From Sneathiella glossodoripedis JCM 23214 (lineage in GTDB: Bacteria; Pseudomonadota; Alphaproteobacteria; Sneathiellales; Sneathiellaceae): DNA of 64,000 nt. The first letter of the stretch is position 1; every line of letters starts with the position of its first letter. The notes beneath the pieces are model-generated. The model was not told the origin of the DNA, ran no database searches, and worked only from the letters and a program-made list of their open reading frames with translations. A program made the position numbers and the translations under genes. The stretch is taken from positions 1,426,001 through 1,490,000 of the forward strand of contig NZ_BAMS01000001.1 of the NCBI RefSeq assembly GCF_000616095.1. The letters run 5' to 3'. Shown in pieces: positions 45,460-54,071 of this stretch.

Positions 45460-46169
45460 GTACTCTGTTACCGGCTGAGTGTGTTGGCGTCACAGTTAAA
45501 CGTCAGGGACGGACAATTCTGGGTCCCATTGACTGGACCCTTGAGGATGAATGTTTCACGATTGTACTTGGGCCCAATGGGGCTGGAAAGACAACCTTTC
45601 TGCGGCTGCTGCATGGTTTGCAACAGCCAAGGTCAGGTAAAGTGGTTTGGCAAAAACGTGGGGCTGATTTGTATTGTGCGCAGTCCTTTGTGTTTCAAAC
45701 ACCTATTGTGATGCGCCGTTCTGTCTTGGAAAATATTCGCTATCCGTTAAGCGTACGCAAAGTCGATCGCGAAGAATCTTATAAACAGACGAGGTATTGG
45801 TTGGAACGGGTGGGATTGGCCGATAAATCTGAACTTGATGCTGCGTCACTTTCAGGTGGAGAGAGACAAAAGATGGCGCTTGCGCGCGCGCTAATTACCC
45901 GACCGGACATAGTGTTTCTTGATGAACCAACAACAAATCTGGATGGGGCATCAACCGCTTCACTTGAAGCCATTTTGAAATCTGCCCAACAGGATGGCTG
46001 TAAAATTGTAATGGCGACGCATGACCTCAGTCAGGCCCGTCGGTTGGCTGATGACGTTGTCTTTTTGCACAAGGGAAAATTGGTCGAGCACAGTTCGTCC
46101 CAATTATTTTTCGACCGCCCACAATCGGACTTGGCCAGTGCTTTCACGAGGGGAGAGTTACTAACGTGA
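45453..46169 (+). CDS. tupC: Tungstate ABC transporter ATPase, TupC type
   Basis: 238 residues. Walker A GPNGAGKTTFLR, Q-loop FQTPIVMRRSV, signature LSGGERQKMALARAL, Walker B DIVFLDEPTTNLD, H-loop MATHDL. Overlaps tupB by 7 nt and tupA by 4 nt. It lacks the C-terminal MOP domain of ModC, as is usual for TupC. Confidence 0.9.
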   Translation: MVSTLLPAECVGVTVKRQGRTILGPIDWTLEDECFTIVLGPNGAGKTTFLRLLHGLQQPRSGKVVWQKRGADLYCAQSFVFQTPIVMRRSVLENIRYPLSVRKVDREESYKQTRYWLERVGLADKSELDAASLSGGERQKMALARALITRPDIVFLDEPTTNLDGASTASLEAILKSAQQDGCKIVMATHDLSQARRLADDVVFLHKGKLVEHSSSQLFFDRPQSDLASAFTRGELLT

Positions 46170-46974
46170 TTTATTGTATCAAATACCTGGTATTTTCATT
46201 GTTTGTGCTCTTTGCTTTGCCATTAAAAGCAGATGAGATGCGAGTGGCTGTCACAACTTCTTTTCATAACTCGGGTCTGTCGGATGTACTTTTGCCGGAA
46301 ATTGAAAAAGATATTGGCCTGAGAGTTCATTTATTGGTTGTGGGAACTGGACAAGCACTAAAACTTGGTCGTCAGGGGGATGTGGATGCTATTCTTGTTC
46401 ATTCAAAAATAGCGGAAGAAAAGTTGTTCAGAACGGATACGCTTCGCTTCGGCGTGAAGTGATGTATAACGATTTCGTAATCGTCGGACCTGCTTCGGAT
46501 CCATCGCGGATCAGGGATGAAGCAACAGCGGCATCGGTTTTTGCAAAAATTAAAGAAAATAAAAGCATATTCATCAGTCGTGGAGATGACAGCGGTACCC
46601 ATCGAAAGGAAATTTCGATCTGGAAAACGGCAAATCTGTTACCTAAGAATTTTTCCAGCAAATGGTATAAATCAGCGGGCTCAGGCATGGGCGCGGCGCT
46701 TAATATGGCAAGTGCAATGGAAGGGTACGTGCTAACAGATAGGGCCAGTTGGCTGAAATTTAAAAACAAACGCGAGCAAGAGCTGCTCTTTGCTGGTGAT
46801 CCGGTACTCTACAATCAATATGCATACCTTCCCATTAGCGTTAAAAAACATCCTCATGTGAAGCGTGACCTTGCCCAAAAGCTTGAAACATGGCTTGCTG
46901 GTGAAAAGGGGCAAGGGCTGATCCGCGATTACAAGGTTGCGGGACAGGCTTTGTTCATTCCAAACGCCAGGTGA
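46166..46974 (+). pseudogene. tupA: Tungstate-binding protein TupA, split by one missing base
   Basis: Signal peptide at the start (VFSLFVLFALPLKADE), then MRVAVTTSFHNSGLSDVLLP and HLLVVGTGQALKLGRQGDVD, the TupA ligand site (TTTS.. and GTGQAL), and in the second frame MYNDFVIVGPASDPSRIRDE, FISRGDDSGTHRKE and YKSAGSGMGAALNMASAMEG. The frames join when AAGTTGTTC (46424) gains a T: EEKFVQNGYASLRREVMYND. Corrected length 269. It binds tungstate (or molybdate) in the periplasm for TupBC. Confidence 0.9.
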
Positions 46975-46999
46975 AAGAAGTTAGCTCTACGGTGGACCT

Positions 47000-47631
47000 A
47001 TGGAATTACTCGAAATTATCAGAATTATCGATCTGACGGGTGTAGCTGTTTTTGCGGCAACAGGAAGTCTGGTCGCCAGTCGCAAGCAGCTTGATGTTAT
47101 TGGCTTTGCCTGATCGCAACCATAACCGGTATCGGCGGAGGAACTTTGCGGGACTTGCTGCTGGATCGTCCAGTGTTCTGGATACAGGATCAAAGCTATC
47201 TGTATGTGTGTTTCGCTATTGCCGTTTTTGTCTTTTTCTTTGCGCACCGACTACAACGCAGGTATGTGGCTCTTGTTTGGGGTGATGCTGTGGGGCTTGT
47301 CGTGTTTGCTGTGATGGGTGCGCATATTGCACTTAAAAGTGATGCGACACCATTTCTTGCAGTGTTATTTGGTGTGATGACAGCTACCTTTGGCGGGTTG
47401 ATCCGTGACGTTGTGGCGGGGGAAGTCCCTCTCGCGTTGAAACCCGAAATTTACGTAAGTGCCGCATTGGTTTCTTCAGGGGCTTTCGTACTCCTCAGAT
47501 ATTTCGAGCTGCATATTTACGCTGCTGTTGCAATTTCACTGGTATTGGGGTTTCTGGTGCGTGCAGGAGCAATTCAAAGAGGTTGGGTTCTGCCACGCTA
47601 TAAAAATCGGGCTGGTCGAGATTATTCCTGA
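47000..47631 (+). pseudogene. TRIC-type cation channel protein (UPF0126), split by one missing base
   Basis: The first frame from the ATG at 47000 gives MELLEIIRIIDLTGVAVFAA then TGSLVASRKQLDVIGFA and a stop at 47113; one C at about 47110 continues it as LIATITGIGGGTLRDLLLDR. Two repeats of the TRIC fold are visible: TGIGGGTLRD and ATFGGLIRDVVAGEVPLALK, each with the Gly-Gly-x-x-Arg-Asp core. Corrected length 210, normal for the bacterial TRIC/YicG family, which forms trimeric cation channels. GGTGGA precedes the ATG; lies 25 bp after tupA and may be in its operon. Confidence 0.87.
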
Positions 47632-47647
47632 TCCTGTAAAATAATTT

Positions 47648-47673
47648 GGAATAAAATATTCAGGTGGCGCGTT
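47648..47673 (+). promoter_or_regulatory. Candidate ECF-type promoter before sorA
   Basis: GGAAT (47648-47652), 17 bp, CGTT (47670-47673), 40 bp before the sulfite-dehydrogenase start. It is close to the GGAAC-N17-CGTT of alphaproteobacterial stress sigma factors. Which ECF factor reads it is unknown; an ECF gene lies 2.5 kb downstream. Confidence 0.4.
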
Positions 47674-47712
47674 ACTCCTTCAACGAATGAAAAACAGGAG
47701 GAGGGAGACGCT

Positions 47713-49014
47713 ATGTCTGACAAAGCGAATATTGACCATAAGGGCTTGCGGGAACTTTATGCCAAAGATCCGATTGAGGCTGATCGTATTTTTTTGGGAA
47801 GAGAGTCGCACAAAGATCGCAGGGGATTTTTAAAAGGTGCGGGTCTGGCGACCCTGGGGGCAATGTTGGGCGCTTCCATCCCTTTTCACAGAAACTATCC
47901 AGCGGGTCTCATTCCAGTGGCTCTCGCCGATGAGAACGTGCTGGAGGGAAAAGATGGGTTGACCTTGCTCAATGATCGTCCCGTAAATGCCGAAACACCC
48001 CCCCATTTACTTGACGATTCCATCACACCAACCAATCGTCATTTTATTCGAAACAATGGCATTGCGCCAGATGATGTTAGCGCAGATGACTGGAAACTGA
48101 CGATCGATGGGCTTGTTGATAATCCCATGACGCTGAGTATCGCTGATCTGAAGTCACGTTTTGAAGTTGTGAAAATGGCATTGACCATCGAATGTGGGGG
48201 CAACGGCCGCGCTTTTTTCAATCCACCTGCAAAAGGAAATCAGTGGACATATGGCGCAGTTGCCTGTTCTGAATGGACAGGTGTGCGTTTGCGTGATGTG
48301 CTGAATGCGGCTGGCGTTCAGAAAACCGCAATTTACACGGCTCATGAAGGCGCAGACATGCATCTTTCAGGCAAGGAAGGTAAGTTGCCGCTATCACGTG
48401 GAGTGCCAATTGAAAAAGCGATGACGGACAATATTCTCATCGCTTTCGAACAAAACGGTGCTCCGCTGCATTTGCATAATGGTGCACCATTGCGTTTGGT
48501 GGTTCCCGGTTGGCCTGGTTCCTGCTCGCAAAAATGGCTGACACGTATTTATCTGCGTGACATCGTACATGATGGCCCCAAAATGACTGGTAAAGCTTAT
48601 CGCACACCTAACCGGCCGGTGGAGCCGGGCGAAAAGGTGGAAACAAAGGATTTCAAGATCATTGAGCGTATGCCGGTTAAATCGCTAATCACGGCACCCG
48701 CAACCAATTCCACGGTTAATGGCTCGACAGTGGAAGTGAGAGGGCATGCGTGGTCCGGTGACAGGACAATTCGAAAAGTTGATATTTCAATTGATTTTGG
48801 CGCAACCTGGCAAAGCGCGGAGTTAAAAAGTCCGGCAAATGATGGAGCATGGCAGGATTTTAGCGCCACCGTCGAATTGCCATTGAAAGGTTACTATGAA
48901 ATATGGGCTCGTGCAGAAGACGATGCGGGAGAGATGCAGCCTCATGCCATTAACTGGAATCCCAAAGGGTATCTGAATAACACGATGCATCGTGTCGCTG
49001 TTCGCTATTCATAA
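47713..49014 (+). CDS. sorA: Sulfite dehydrogenase molybdenum subunit (SorA/SoxC type)
   Basis: 433 residues, Tat signal RRGFLKGAGLATLGAMLGAS (twin arginine 36-37). The molybdopterin domain follows: NRHFIRNNGIAPDDVS, KMALTIECGGNGRAFFNPPA with the Mo-ligand Cys161, YTAHEGADMHLSGKEGKL, and RLVVPGWPGSCSQKWLTRIY. The C-terminal Mo-co dimerisation domain begins about 330 (SLITAPATNSTVNGSTVEVR). Oxidises sulfite to sulfate in the periplasm, passing electrons to the cytochrome c encoded next. Family relatives SorA and SoxC both fit; no sox genes adjacent favours a SorAB pair. AGGAGGGAGACG precedes the ATG. Confidence 0.9.
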   Translation: MSDKANIDHKGLRELYAKDPIEADRIFLGRESHKDRRGFLKGAGLATLGAMLGASIPFHRNYPAGLIPVALADENVLEGKDGLTLLNDRPVNAETPPHLLDDSITPTNRHFIRNNGIAPDDVSADDWKLTIDGLVDNPMTLSIADLKSRFEVVKMALTIECGGNGRAFFNPPAKGNQWTYGAVACSEWTGVRLRDVLNAAGVQKTAIYTAHEGADMHLSGKEGKLPLSRGVPIEKAMTDNILIAFEQNGAPLHLHNGAPLRLVVPGWPGSCSQKWLTRIYLRDIVHDGPKMTGKAYRTPNRPVEPGEKVETKDFKIIERMPVKSLITAPATNSTVNGSTVEVRGHAWSGDRTIRKVDISIDFGATWQSAELKSPANDGAWQDFSATVELPLKGYYEIWARAEDDAGEMQPHAINWNPKGYLNNTMHRVAVRYS

Positions 49015-49077
49015 AAATTTGGCTTGTTCAGGGGTAGCGACAGCTACCCCACTTTCTTTTTAGTGTGGAGTATTAAC

Positions 49078-49392
49078 GTGCTGAAACGTGGAATTGCTTT
49101 TCTTTTTCTGTTTCTGGCTTTTGGCTCGCCAGCCGCTGTTGGCGAAGAGTCTGAATATGGGGTATTGGTCGACAAACCTGGTGCGGAGGAGACTTATATC
49201 TACTGTGCGGCTTGTCATTCCGAAAAAATTGTGGCCCAACAAGGGCTAACCCGAAAGGATTGGGAAGAAGTCCTCGTGTGGATGGTCGAAGAACAGGAGA
49301 TGGAGCCAATCGAGGAGCCAGATTACAGCATAATTCTGGATTATCTGGCAAAACATTACAATGTGGATCGCCCAAATTTTCCCAATAAATAA
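49078..49392 (+). CDS. sorB: Small c-type cytochrome, sulfite-dehydrogenase partner
   Basis: 104 residues from the GTG at 49078, with GTGGAG before it; signal peptide MLKRGIAFLFLFLAFGSPAA, cleavage near AVG. Heme-binding CAACH at residues 43-47 and a Met (EQEMEP region) that may be the sixth ligand. 63 bp behind sorA. Likely electron acceptor of SorA. It ends 10 bp before the convergent anti-sigma gene. Confidence 0.87.
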   Translation: MLKRGIAFLFLFLAFGSPAAVGEESEYGVLVDKPGAEETYIYCAACHSEKIVAQQGLTRKDWEEVLVWMVEEQEMEPIEEPDYSIILDYLAKHYNVDRPNFPNK

Positions 49393-49402
49393 TCTGCTTT
49401 AA

Positions 49403-50182
49403 TCAAACGCAAGGGTGGGCTTGTTCATATGCATCCCGCATTGCAATTTGCAGTTTATCATCTTTATCGATCTGCTCGCGTTGCAGGTCAGCATGTATGT
49501 ATCGTGCAATTGACTTGAACCGGTCTTTATCCATAGCACTTGCCAATAACGCAAATTCTGTCTGCCCCCTGAACCACTTGGCGACAAGTAGTCTTTCCGG
49601 GTTTTCCAAATCATATTCTATGGAGCTATTGTCGTTTGTTACACCGTTTTGAGTACCAATTAGTGTTAGGCGACAGCCACGCTGCCCCCTGTAATGAGCA
49701 GAAAAAACACCCCTGTCGCCAATTTGTCTAAAGCTGGTGTCAGCCAGTTGCAGATTTGTCGCTCGCAGATCAGGCACATGAAATTCACCAATTGAAGTGC
49801 TTGAAACATGCAGTCTGGGGGTTTCAGATTTAAGAATGTATGTCTGAGCGGCAAATTGTGTGTGAATTAGTTCTGGGTTCAGATATTTACGTTCTGAGTA
49901 ATATTGCCAACCCCAGGCTCCGATCCCAATGGCCACTATTATGGAAGCGGCAATTGCATGTTTGTACCATGGAATAACGTGAGAGCTTGATCGTGGCTCG
50001 GTATGTTCAGGTTGTGGCTGCAGATTTTGTAACGCTCTCTTGAGCGCAAGTATCTTGTCCAACTCGCGTCTCAGATCGGCATTTTCGGACAGTCGCCTCT
50101 CAAGTTCAGCGGAACTGGTGTCTGATAATTCACCATCAGCATACGCATTGAGCTGTTCCCAATCTGACTCACTGATTGCCAT
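49403..50182 (-). CDS. Anti-sigma factor, membrane-anchored
   Basis: 259 residues. Residues 1-60 (DWEQLNAYADGELSDTSSAE, then LERRLSENADLRRELDKI) form the anti-sigma domain that binds ECF factors, here without the His-Cys zinc motif. One TM helix about 80-100 (HAIAASIIVAIGIGAWGWQY) puts the rest, a sensing domain with Cys pairs (RGQRGCRLTLIG, AHPCV), in the periplasm. Its start overlaps the sigma gene by 14 nt. Presumably holds the sigma factor until an outside signal releases it; sulfur compounds are a context guess only. Confidence 0.82.
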   Translation of the reverse strand: MAISESDWEQLNAYADGELSDTSSAELERRLSENADLRRELDKILALKRALQNLQPQPEHTEPRSSSHVIPWYKHAIAASIIVAIGIGAWGWQYYSERKYLNPELIHTQFAAQTYILKSETPRLHVSSTSIGEFHVPDLRATNLQLADTSFRQIGDRGVFSAHYRGQRGCRLTLIGTQNGVTNDNSSIEYDLENPERLLVAKWFRGQTEFALLASAMDKDRFKSIARYIHADLQREQIDKDDKLQIAMRDAYEQAHPCV

Positions 50183-50690
50183 TTCGTTTTACCTTAACTT
50201 TAAAACTCTTTACGTTCGTGGTTTCAATTTTGCCAAGCAGTGCTGAACGGGCCCTGCTGACGCGGCTCATGATTGTTCCTTCCGCCACACCCAGAACAAT
50301 TGCCGCTTCTGCATATTTAAATCCCAAAACATCAATTAAATACAGGATCTCTCTGTCCCGTGCAGTCAGATTTTCCAACGCTTGTCGAACCAGAATTTCC
50401 TCAAGAACTTTGGGATGCTCAACGGGAGATCCGCTATATAAACGGCTGACATCGTCAAAATATTCCGCTGCATTTGCCTCGCGTCGTTTCACATCAATAT
50501 AGGTATTCCGAATAATGCGAAAGAGCCAGGGTTTCAGTTCGTCTTTGCTTTTTGGAATCCGCTTTGCTGATAATGCTTTTTTGACGGCCTCCTGAACCAG
50601 ATCGTTCGCCTCATCCTCATTACGACATAGCGCGAGTGAATAAGCCTTCAGATCGGGCAGATGTGAGGTGAGTTTACGGCGAACAAACAT
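50169..50690 (-). CDS. ECF sigma factor
   Basis: 173 residues. Region 2 is seen in LKAYSLALCRNEDEANDLVQ and ELKPWLFRIIRNTYIDVKRR, region 4 in LTARDREILYLIDVLGFKYA and EAAIVLGVAEGTIMSRVSRA. No extra domains. First gene of a two-gene unit with the anti-sigma factor. Neighbouring sorAB on the other strand carry a promoter-like GGAAT-N17-CGTT. I see no such motif in front of the sigma gene itself. Confidence 0.9.
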   Translation of the reverse strand: MFVRRKLTSHLPDLKAYSLALCRNEDEANDLVQEAVKKALSAKRIPKSKDELKPWLFRIIRNTYIDVKRREANAAEYFDDVSRLYSGSPVEHPKVLEEILVRQALENLTARDREILYLIDVLGFKYAEAAIVLGVAEGTIMSRVSRARSALLGKIETTNVKSFKVKVKRNGNQ

Positions 50691-50772
50691 GTCGCCAGTA
50701 TATCTGTATTTGACGGGGGAATATAGGGAAAGTCACCGTCGATAAGTATATTTTCGCACGCTGCTGACAATT

Positions 50773-52601
50773 TTAATTCAGCGTTCGTCTTTTATTTTCT
50801 TTTCGGGTCGCGAGCCACACTCTGAGCCGTAACATGATTTCCTTGTAGTTTAGGAAAATTGGAATGTTGGATGTCGGCAAGGGTTGCTGTGGCTCAAGCG
50901 ATAATCCAACCAATGGCGTGTTTTCGGGTAACATTTCGCGAACAATCAGCTCGATAGGGCCCAGATGAATTCTATCTCCGCGGCCCATAGAGCTACCAAG
51001 TTGCTCGCTTAAATATTCAGCAACAGTCATAGACTGAAAATCGACCGGCACATCAAAGTCATAAATCTCACCAAGACTGACAAGGTGAGTGTCTGCATTG
51101 ATCTCAAACTCTCCAAAATAATCCAGATCTTCTTCGCTAAGGACAATTTCCCGAGCGAACAATTTGTCAAGCAATGGGACATAGCGAGGTAGGCAAAAAT
51201 ATAAACATAATCGTTTGCTGCCAGTCGACCAGCTTCATGAAATGTAAGGGAGCGATCTTCGCGCAAAATAATCGAAGGGCGGGCCCATTTGGGAATCCTC
51301 TCGCCTCTGGCGACCGGGCTGTCTTCAGCAATATGATAGACAACCAGCTCGTGATGAGCATTGGAGGGCAATTCCAGCTCAACCTTGTCTACAACTCCTT
51401 GCTGTGGAGGCATGATGAGGCCAAGCTTTCGCGCAAGCGGTCTGATTGTCCACCCCTGACAAAGGAGGGATGTCAGAACAATTACAAATGCGGCGTTGAA
51501 TAGGGTCTGTCCATTTTCCATCCCATGAAGTATGGGTAAAATCCCCAATAACACTGAAACGGCACCGCGTAATCCAACCCACGACATGAAGGCGGTTTCA
51601 TTTTGGCTGAATTTGAAAGGCAATAATGAAAGCCAGGTGGCTACAGGGCGTGCAATAAACATCAGGATGAGGCCCACCAGTGTTGCCTGCAGGAAAATTG
51701 CCGGAAACTCAGATGGCGTTGCAAGTAGTCCTAGCATCAAAAACATAGTGATTTGTGCCAGCCAGGTCATACCATCTTGGAAGCGCCGAATACCGAGTGC
51801 TCCTTGCAGTTTCATATTTCCCATCAATAATCCTGCTACATACACGGCCAGAAACCCGCTACCGCCTATAACGGTTGTCGAACCAAAAATGCACAAAGCC
51901 AGAGACAGAATGATGATGGGAAAAAGGGAAGCTTCAAGATTTACGCGGTTCATAATCTGGATAATTGCAAATGCGAAGGTAAGCCCGCAAATCAATCCAA
52001 GCCCCATTTGCTGGACAAAAATGTAAAACATTTCAAAGAATTGAAGGGTTGCGGTCGTTTCTGTCGCAGCGGCAAGTTCGACGAGTGTAATTGTCAAAAA
52101 AACGGCCATGGGATCGTTCGATCCGGATTCCACTTCCAACGTCGCTTGAATGCGTTCTCTGAGTTCGATATTTCCAACCCTGAGCAGGAAAAATACCGCA
52201 GCAGCATCCGTTGAGCCAACGATAGCCCCCAGCAAAAGAGACTCTGTCCAGCTAAGCTTTAGAAAGTAATGAGCCGGAACCGCTGTGATCAGTGCAGTTA
52301 ATACGACGCCGACCGTTGCCAGCATGACCGCAGGTGCAGCGGCTACCCTAAGCTTTCTGAATTTAGTATTAAACCCACTATCGAAGAGAATTATGGCAAG
52401 CGCGATACTGCCGACAAAGTAAGCCAGCCGGGTATCTTCGAATTCGATACCGCCAATGCCGTCTTCGCCAGCAAGCAGTCCGACAAGCAGGAAAAGAAGG
52501 AGCAATGGAGCTCCCACCCGAAACGAAATAAGACTTGTAAAGATGGAAATGACGATCAGGCCGGCACCAATTAGCGTCGTCAGGGCGATCGTTTCAATCA
52601 T
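50773..52601 (-). pseudogene. CPA1-type K+/H+ or Na+/H+ antiporter (NhaP2-like), split by one missing base
   Basis: The longer frame (51027-52601) has twelve TM segments with GSTDAAAVFFLLRVG and ESGSNDPMAVFLT, the cation-binding Asp motifs, and starts a cytoplasmic RCK_C-like part. After YVYIFAY it loses frame; one C added near 51188 (TACCTC to TACCCTC) gives YPRYVPLLDKLFAREIVLSE and runs through the second frame to 50773, 609 residues in total, as in NhaP2/CvrA-type antiporters. Pumps K+ or Na+ out in exchange for H+. The C-terminal part has the CorC-like HCC fold in relatives. Monocistronic. Confidence 0.88.
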
Positions 52602-52704
52602 TTAACTCATGCTTTCCTGTCTAACAGACCGTTAGTGAAGTGGATGGGAGCCTTTCAATGATCAGTAGGTTAGTTCCAAAAAATGTCAAGAATTTGGATT
52701 TGTT

Positions 52705-53472
52705 TCAATCCGCAAAGCTTCCGTGTCGACCTGCCCCATCAGCAAATCTTTTTGCTCCGACCTGGGCCTCCTTTGCCTGTGCTTCCTGTGCGGCGTCCCA
52801 CTCAATTTTAAGGGCTTTTGCTTCTTCCAGTCCGGCTTGGCTTATAAGGGCGTGACGATCTGACAACATGGCAAGCTCGGGAAAAGACGCAATCTGATGC
52901 GCTAGTTGTTGCGCTTCCTCAAGCGCCTGCCCCTCATCAGTCAGACGGGTCACAAGACCGAGTTCGAGTGCACGGGTGGCATTAATCGGCTCTCCGCTCA
53001 ACATCATATCCATTGCGGGACCTTCGCCAATTATCCGTGGCAGTCGTGTCGGTGTGCCGTCACTCATGGGGACCCCCCACCTTCTGCAAAAGACACCAAA
53101 AACAGCACTTTTTGATGCGATGCGAATGTCACAATATAAAGCGACACCTAGGCCACCAGCAACCGCATGCCCTTCAATAGCAGCAATAATTGGCTTGTCC
53201 AGTCGCTTGTGAAGTGGTCCCTCTGGATGGCCTGCCCACGCTTTGTAATCTGCACGTTTTGCAGTTTCCTTTAGGTCTGCGCCGGCACAAAAACTGCCCC
53301 CTTCGCCTGTTAGGACCGCCACCTTTTGCGTTTCATCAGCTGCAAAATTTTTTAAATGTTGCGCAAGCTCGGCGCTGGCTTCCTGATCGAGCGCATTTCT
53401 GACTTCCGGGCGGTTAATGATTATGGTTGAAACAGGGCCGTTAATCTCAGTTATTATTTTTCTTTTTGGCAT
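52705..53472 (-). CDS. Enoyl-CoA hydratase/isomerase family protein
   Basis: 255 residues of the crotonase fold. FCAGADLKE and EGHAVAGGLGVALYCDIRIA are the oxyanion-hole segments; the usual catalytic Glu positions read CRRWGVPMSDGTPTRLPRIIG, where the first is replaced by Gly/Pro-type residues, so the reaction may be isomerisation or hydrolysis rather than hydration. GGGGGCACCCAT precedes the ATG. Followed upstream on the same strand by a monooxygenase gene, perhaps co-transcribed. Confidence 0.85.
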   Translation of the reverse strand: MPKRKIITEINGPVSTIIINRPEVRNALDQEASAELAQHLKNFAADETQKVAVLTGEGGSFCAGADLKETAKRADYKAWAGHPEGPLHKRLDKPIIAAIEGHAVAGGLGVALYCDIRIASKSAVFGVFCRRWGVPMSDGTPTRLPRIIGEGPAMDMMLSGEPINATRALELGLVTRLTDEGQALEEAQQLAHQIASFPELAMLSDRHALISQAGLEEAKALKIEWDAAQEAQAKEAQVGAKRFADGAGRHGSFAD

Positions 53473-53530
53473 ATGGGTGCCCCCTTTTAAGATGAATGGA
53501 GGCTGAAATATCAGCCTCCGATGATATTTT

Positions 53531-53839
53531 TTATACGTTACTCAAGATGTGGATGGCTTTATCTGCAACCAGATCTTTGGATTTTTTTCCATAATCTTTC
53601 ATATGATCGGACACAGCATGAGCCATTAAAGCCTCTTTACTTTCCCATTTTTCCAAAACGGCAAAAGAATCTTCACCAAGTTTAGCCTGAAATGATCCCA
53701 TTCCTTCTGTGTCGATAGCTGCGCCATATTCAATGCAACCATCTTCTGCCCGCACAGCTGGAACATTTGCATTGAAAAGAGAGAGAAGTTCGTCACGCTT
53801 GCCGGGTTTGGCGGTAATGATTGCTACAACATTTATCAT
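53531..53839 (-). CDS. Antibiotic-biosynthesis-monooxygenase (ABM/YgiN) domain protein
   Basis: 102 residues, a single dimeric ferredoxin-like ABM domain: MINVVAIITAKPGKRDELLS, VRAEDGCIEYGAAID, and VLEKWESKEALMAHAVSDHM with the active-site-lining His. Members oxidise quinols or degrade heme; here unknown. AAGGAT precedes the ATG. Likely first gene of a unit with the crotonase. Confidence 0.88.
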   Translation of the reverse strand: MINVVAIITAKPGKRDELLSLFNANVPAVRAEDGCIEYGAAIDTEGMGSFQAKLGEDSFAVLEKWESKEALMAHAVSDHMKDYGKKSKDLVADKAIHILSNV

Positions 53840-53939
53840 CGTTTTATCCTTATTAGTTGATTGTTTGTCGCATTCGATAAAACAATATCAAATGTAGCGC
53901 TAAGCACCACTTTAATATTTTTTGCAGGCGGCCACGTAT

Positions 53940-54060
53940 TTACTTGAATGTGTTTTCGTCATTGAATTTGTCGATGGCGATATTGACGGTTTCAATAATT
54001 TTACCGTTCACTTCGGAATTCCATATACAGCGAACAGATGTTGCCTTCGTCGTTTGAAAC
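53940..54060 (-). pseudogene. Remnant of a periplasmic binding-protein gene (C-terminal end only)
   Basis: On the minus strand this stretch reads FQTTKATSVRCIWNSE then VNGKIIETVNIAIDKFNDEN and TFK-stop. It lines up with the end of the intact SBP_bac_3 gene at 56162-56926 (SYEITATPVRLVCRNSEETD, RFIKSVNIAIDKFNGDDTLQ). DNA at 53960-53989 matches 56227-56256 at 29 of 30 bases. There is no start and no upstream half; the end of the MocR gene lies immediately before it. This is a real gene fragment, not a frame error. Confidence 0.75.
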
Positions 54061-54071
54061 GCTTGGAGATC

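Noticed and set aside
44755-46974. Assignment of the Tup-like transporter to phosphate
   Set aside because: The binding protein has the TupA GTGQAL and MYNDFVIVGP motifs, not PstS features; molybdate stays possible.
52640-52855. Small plus-strand open frame opposite the end of the crotonase gene
   Set aside because: Antisense, low complexity, no ribosome-binding site.
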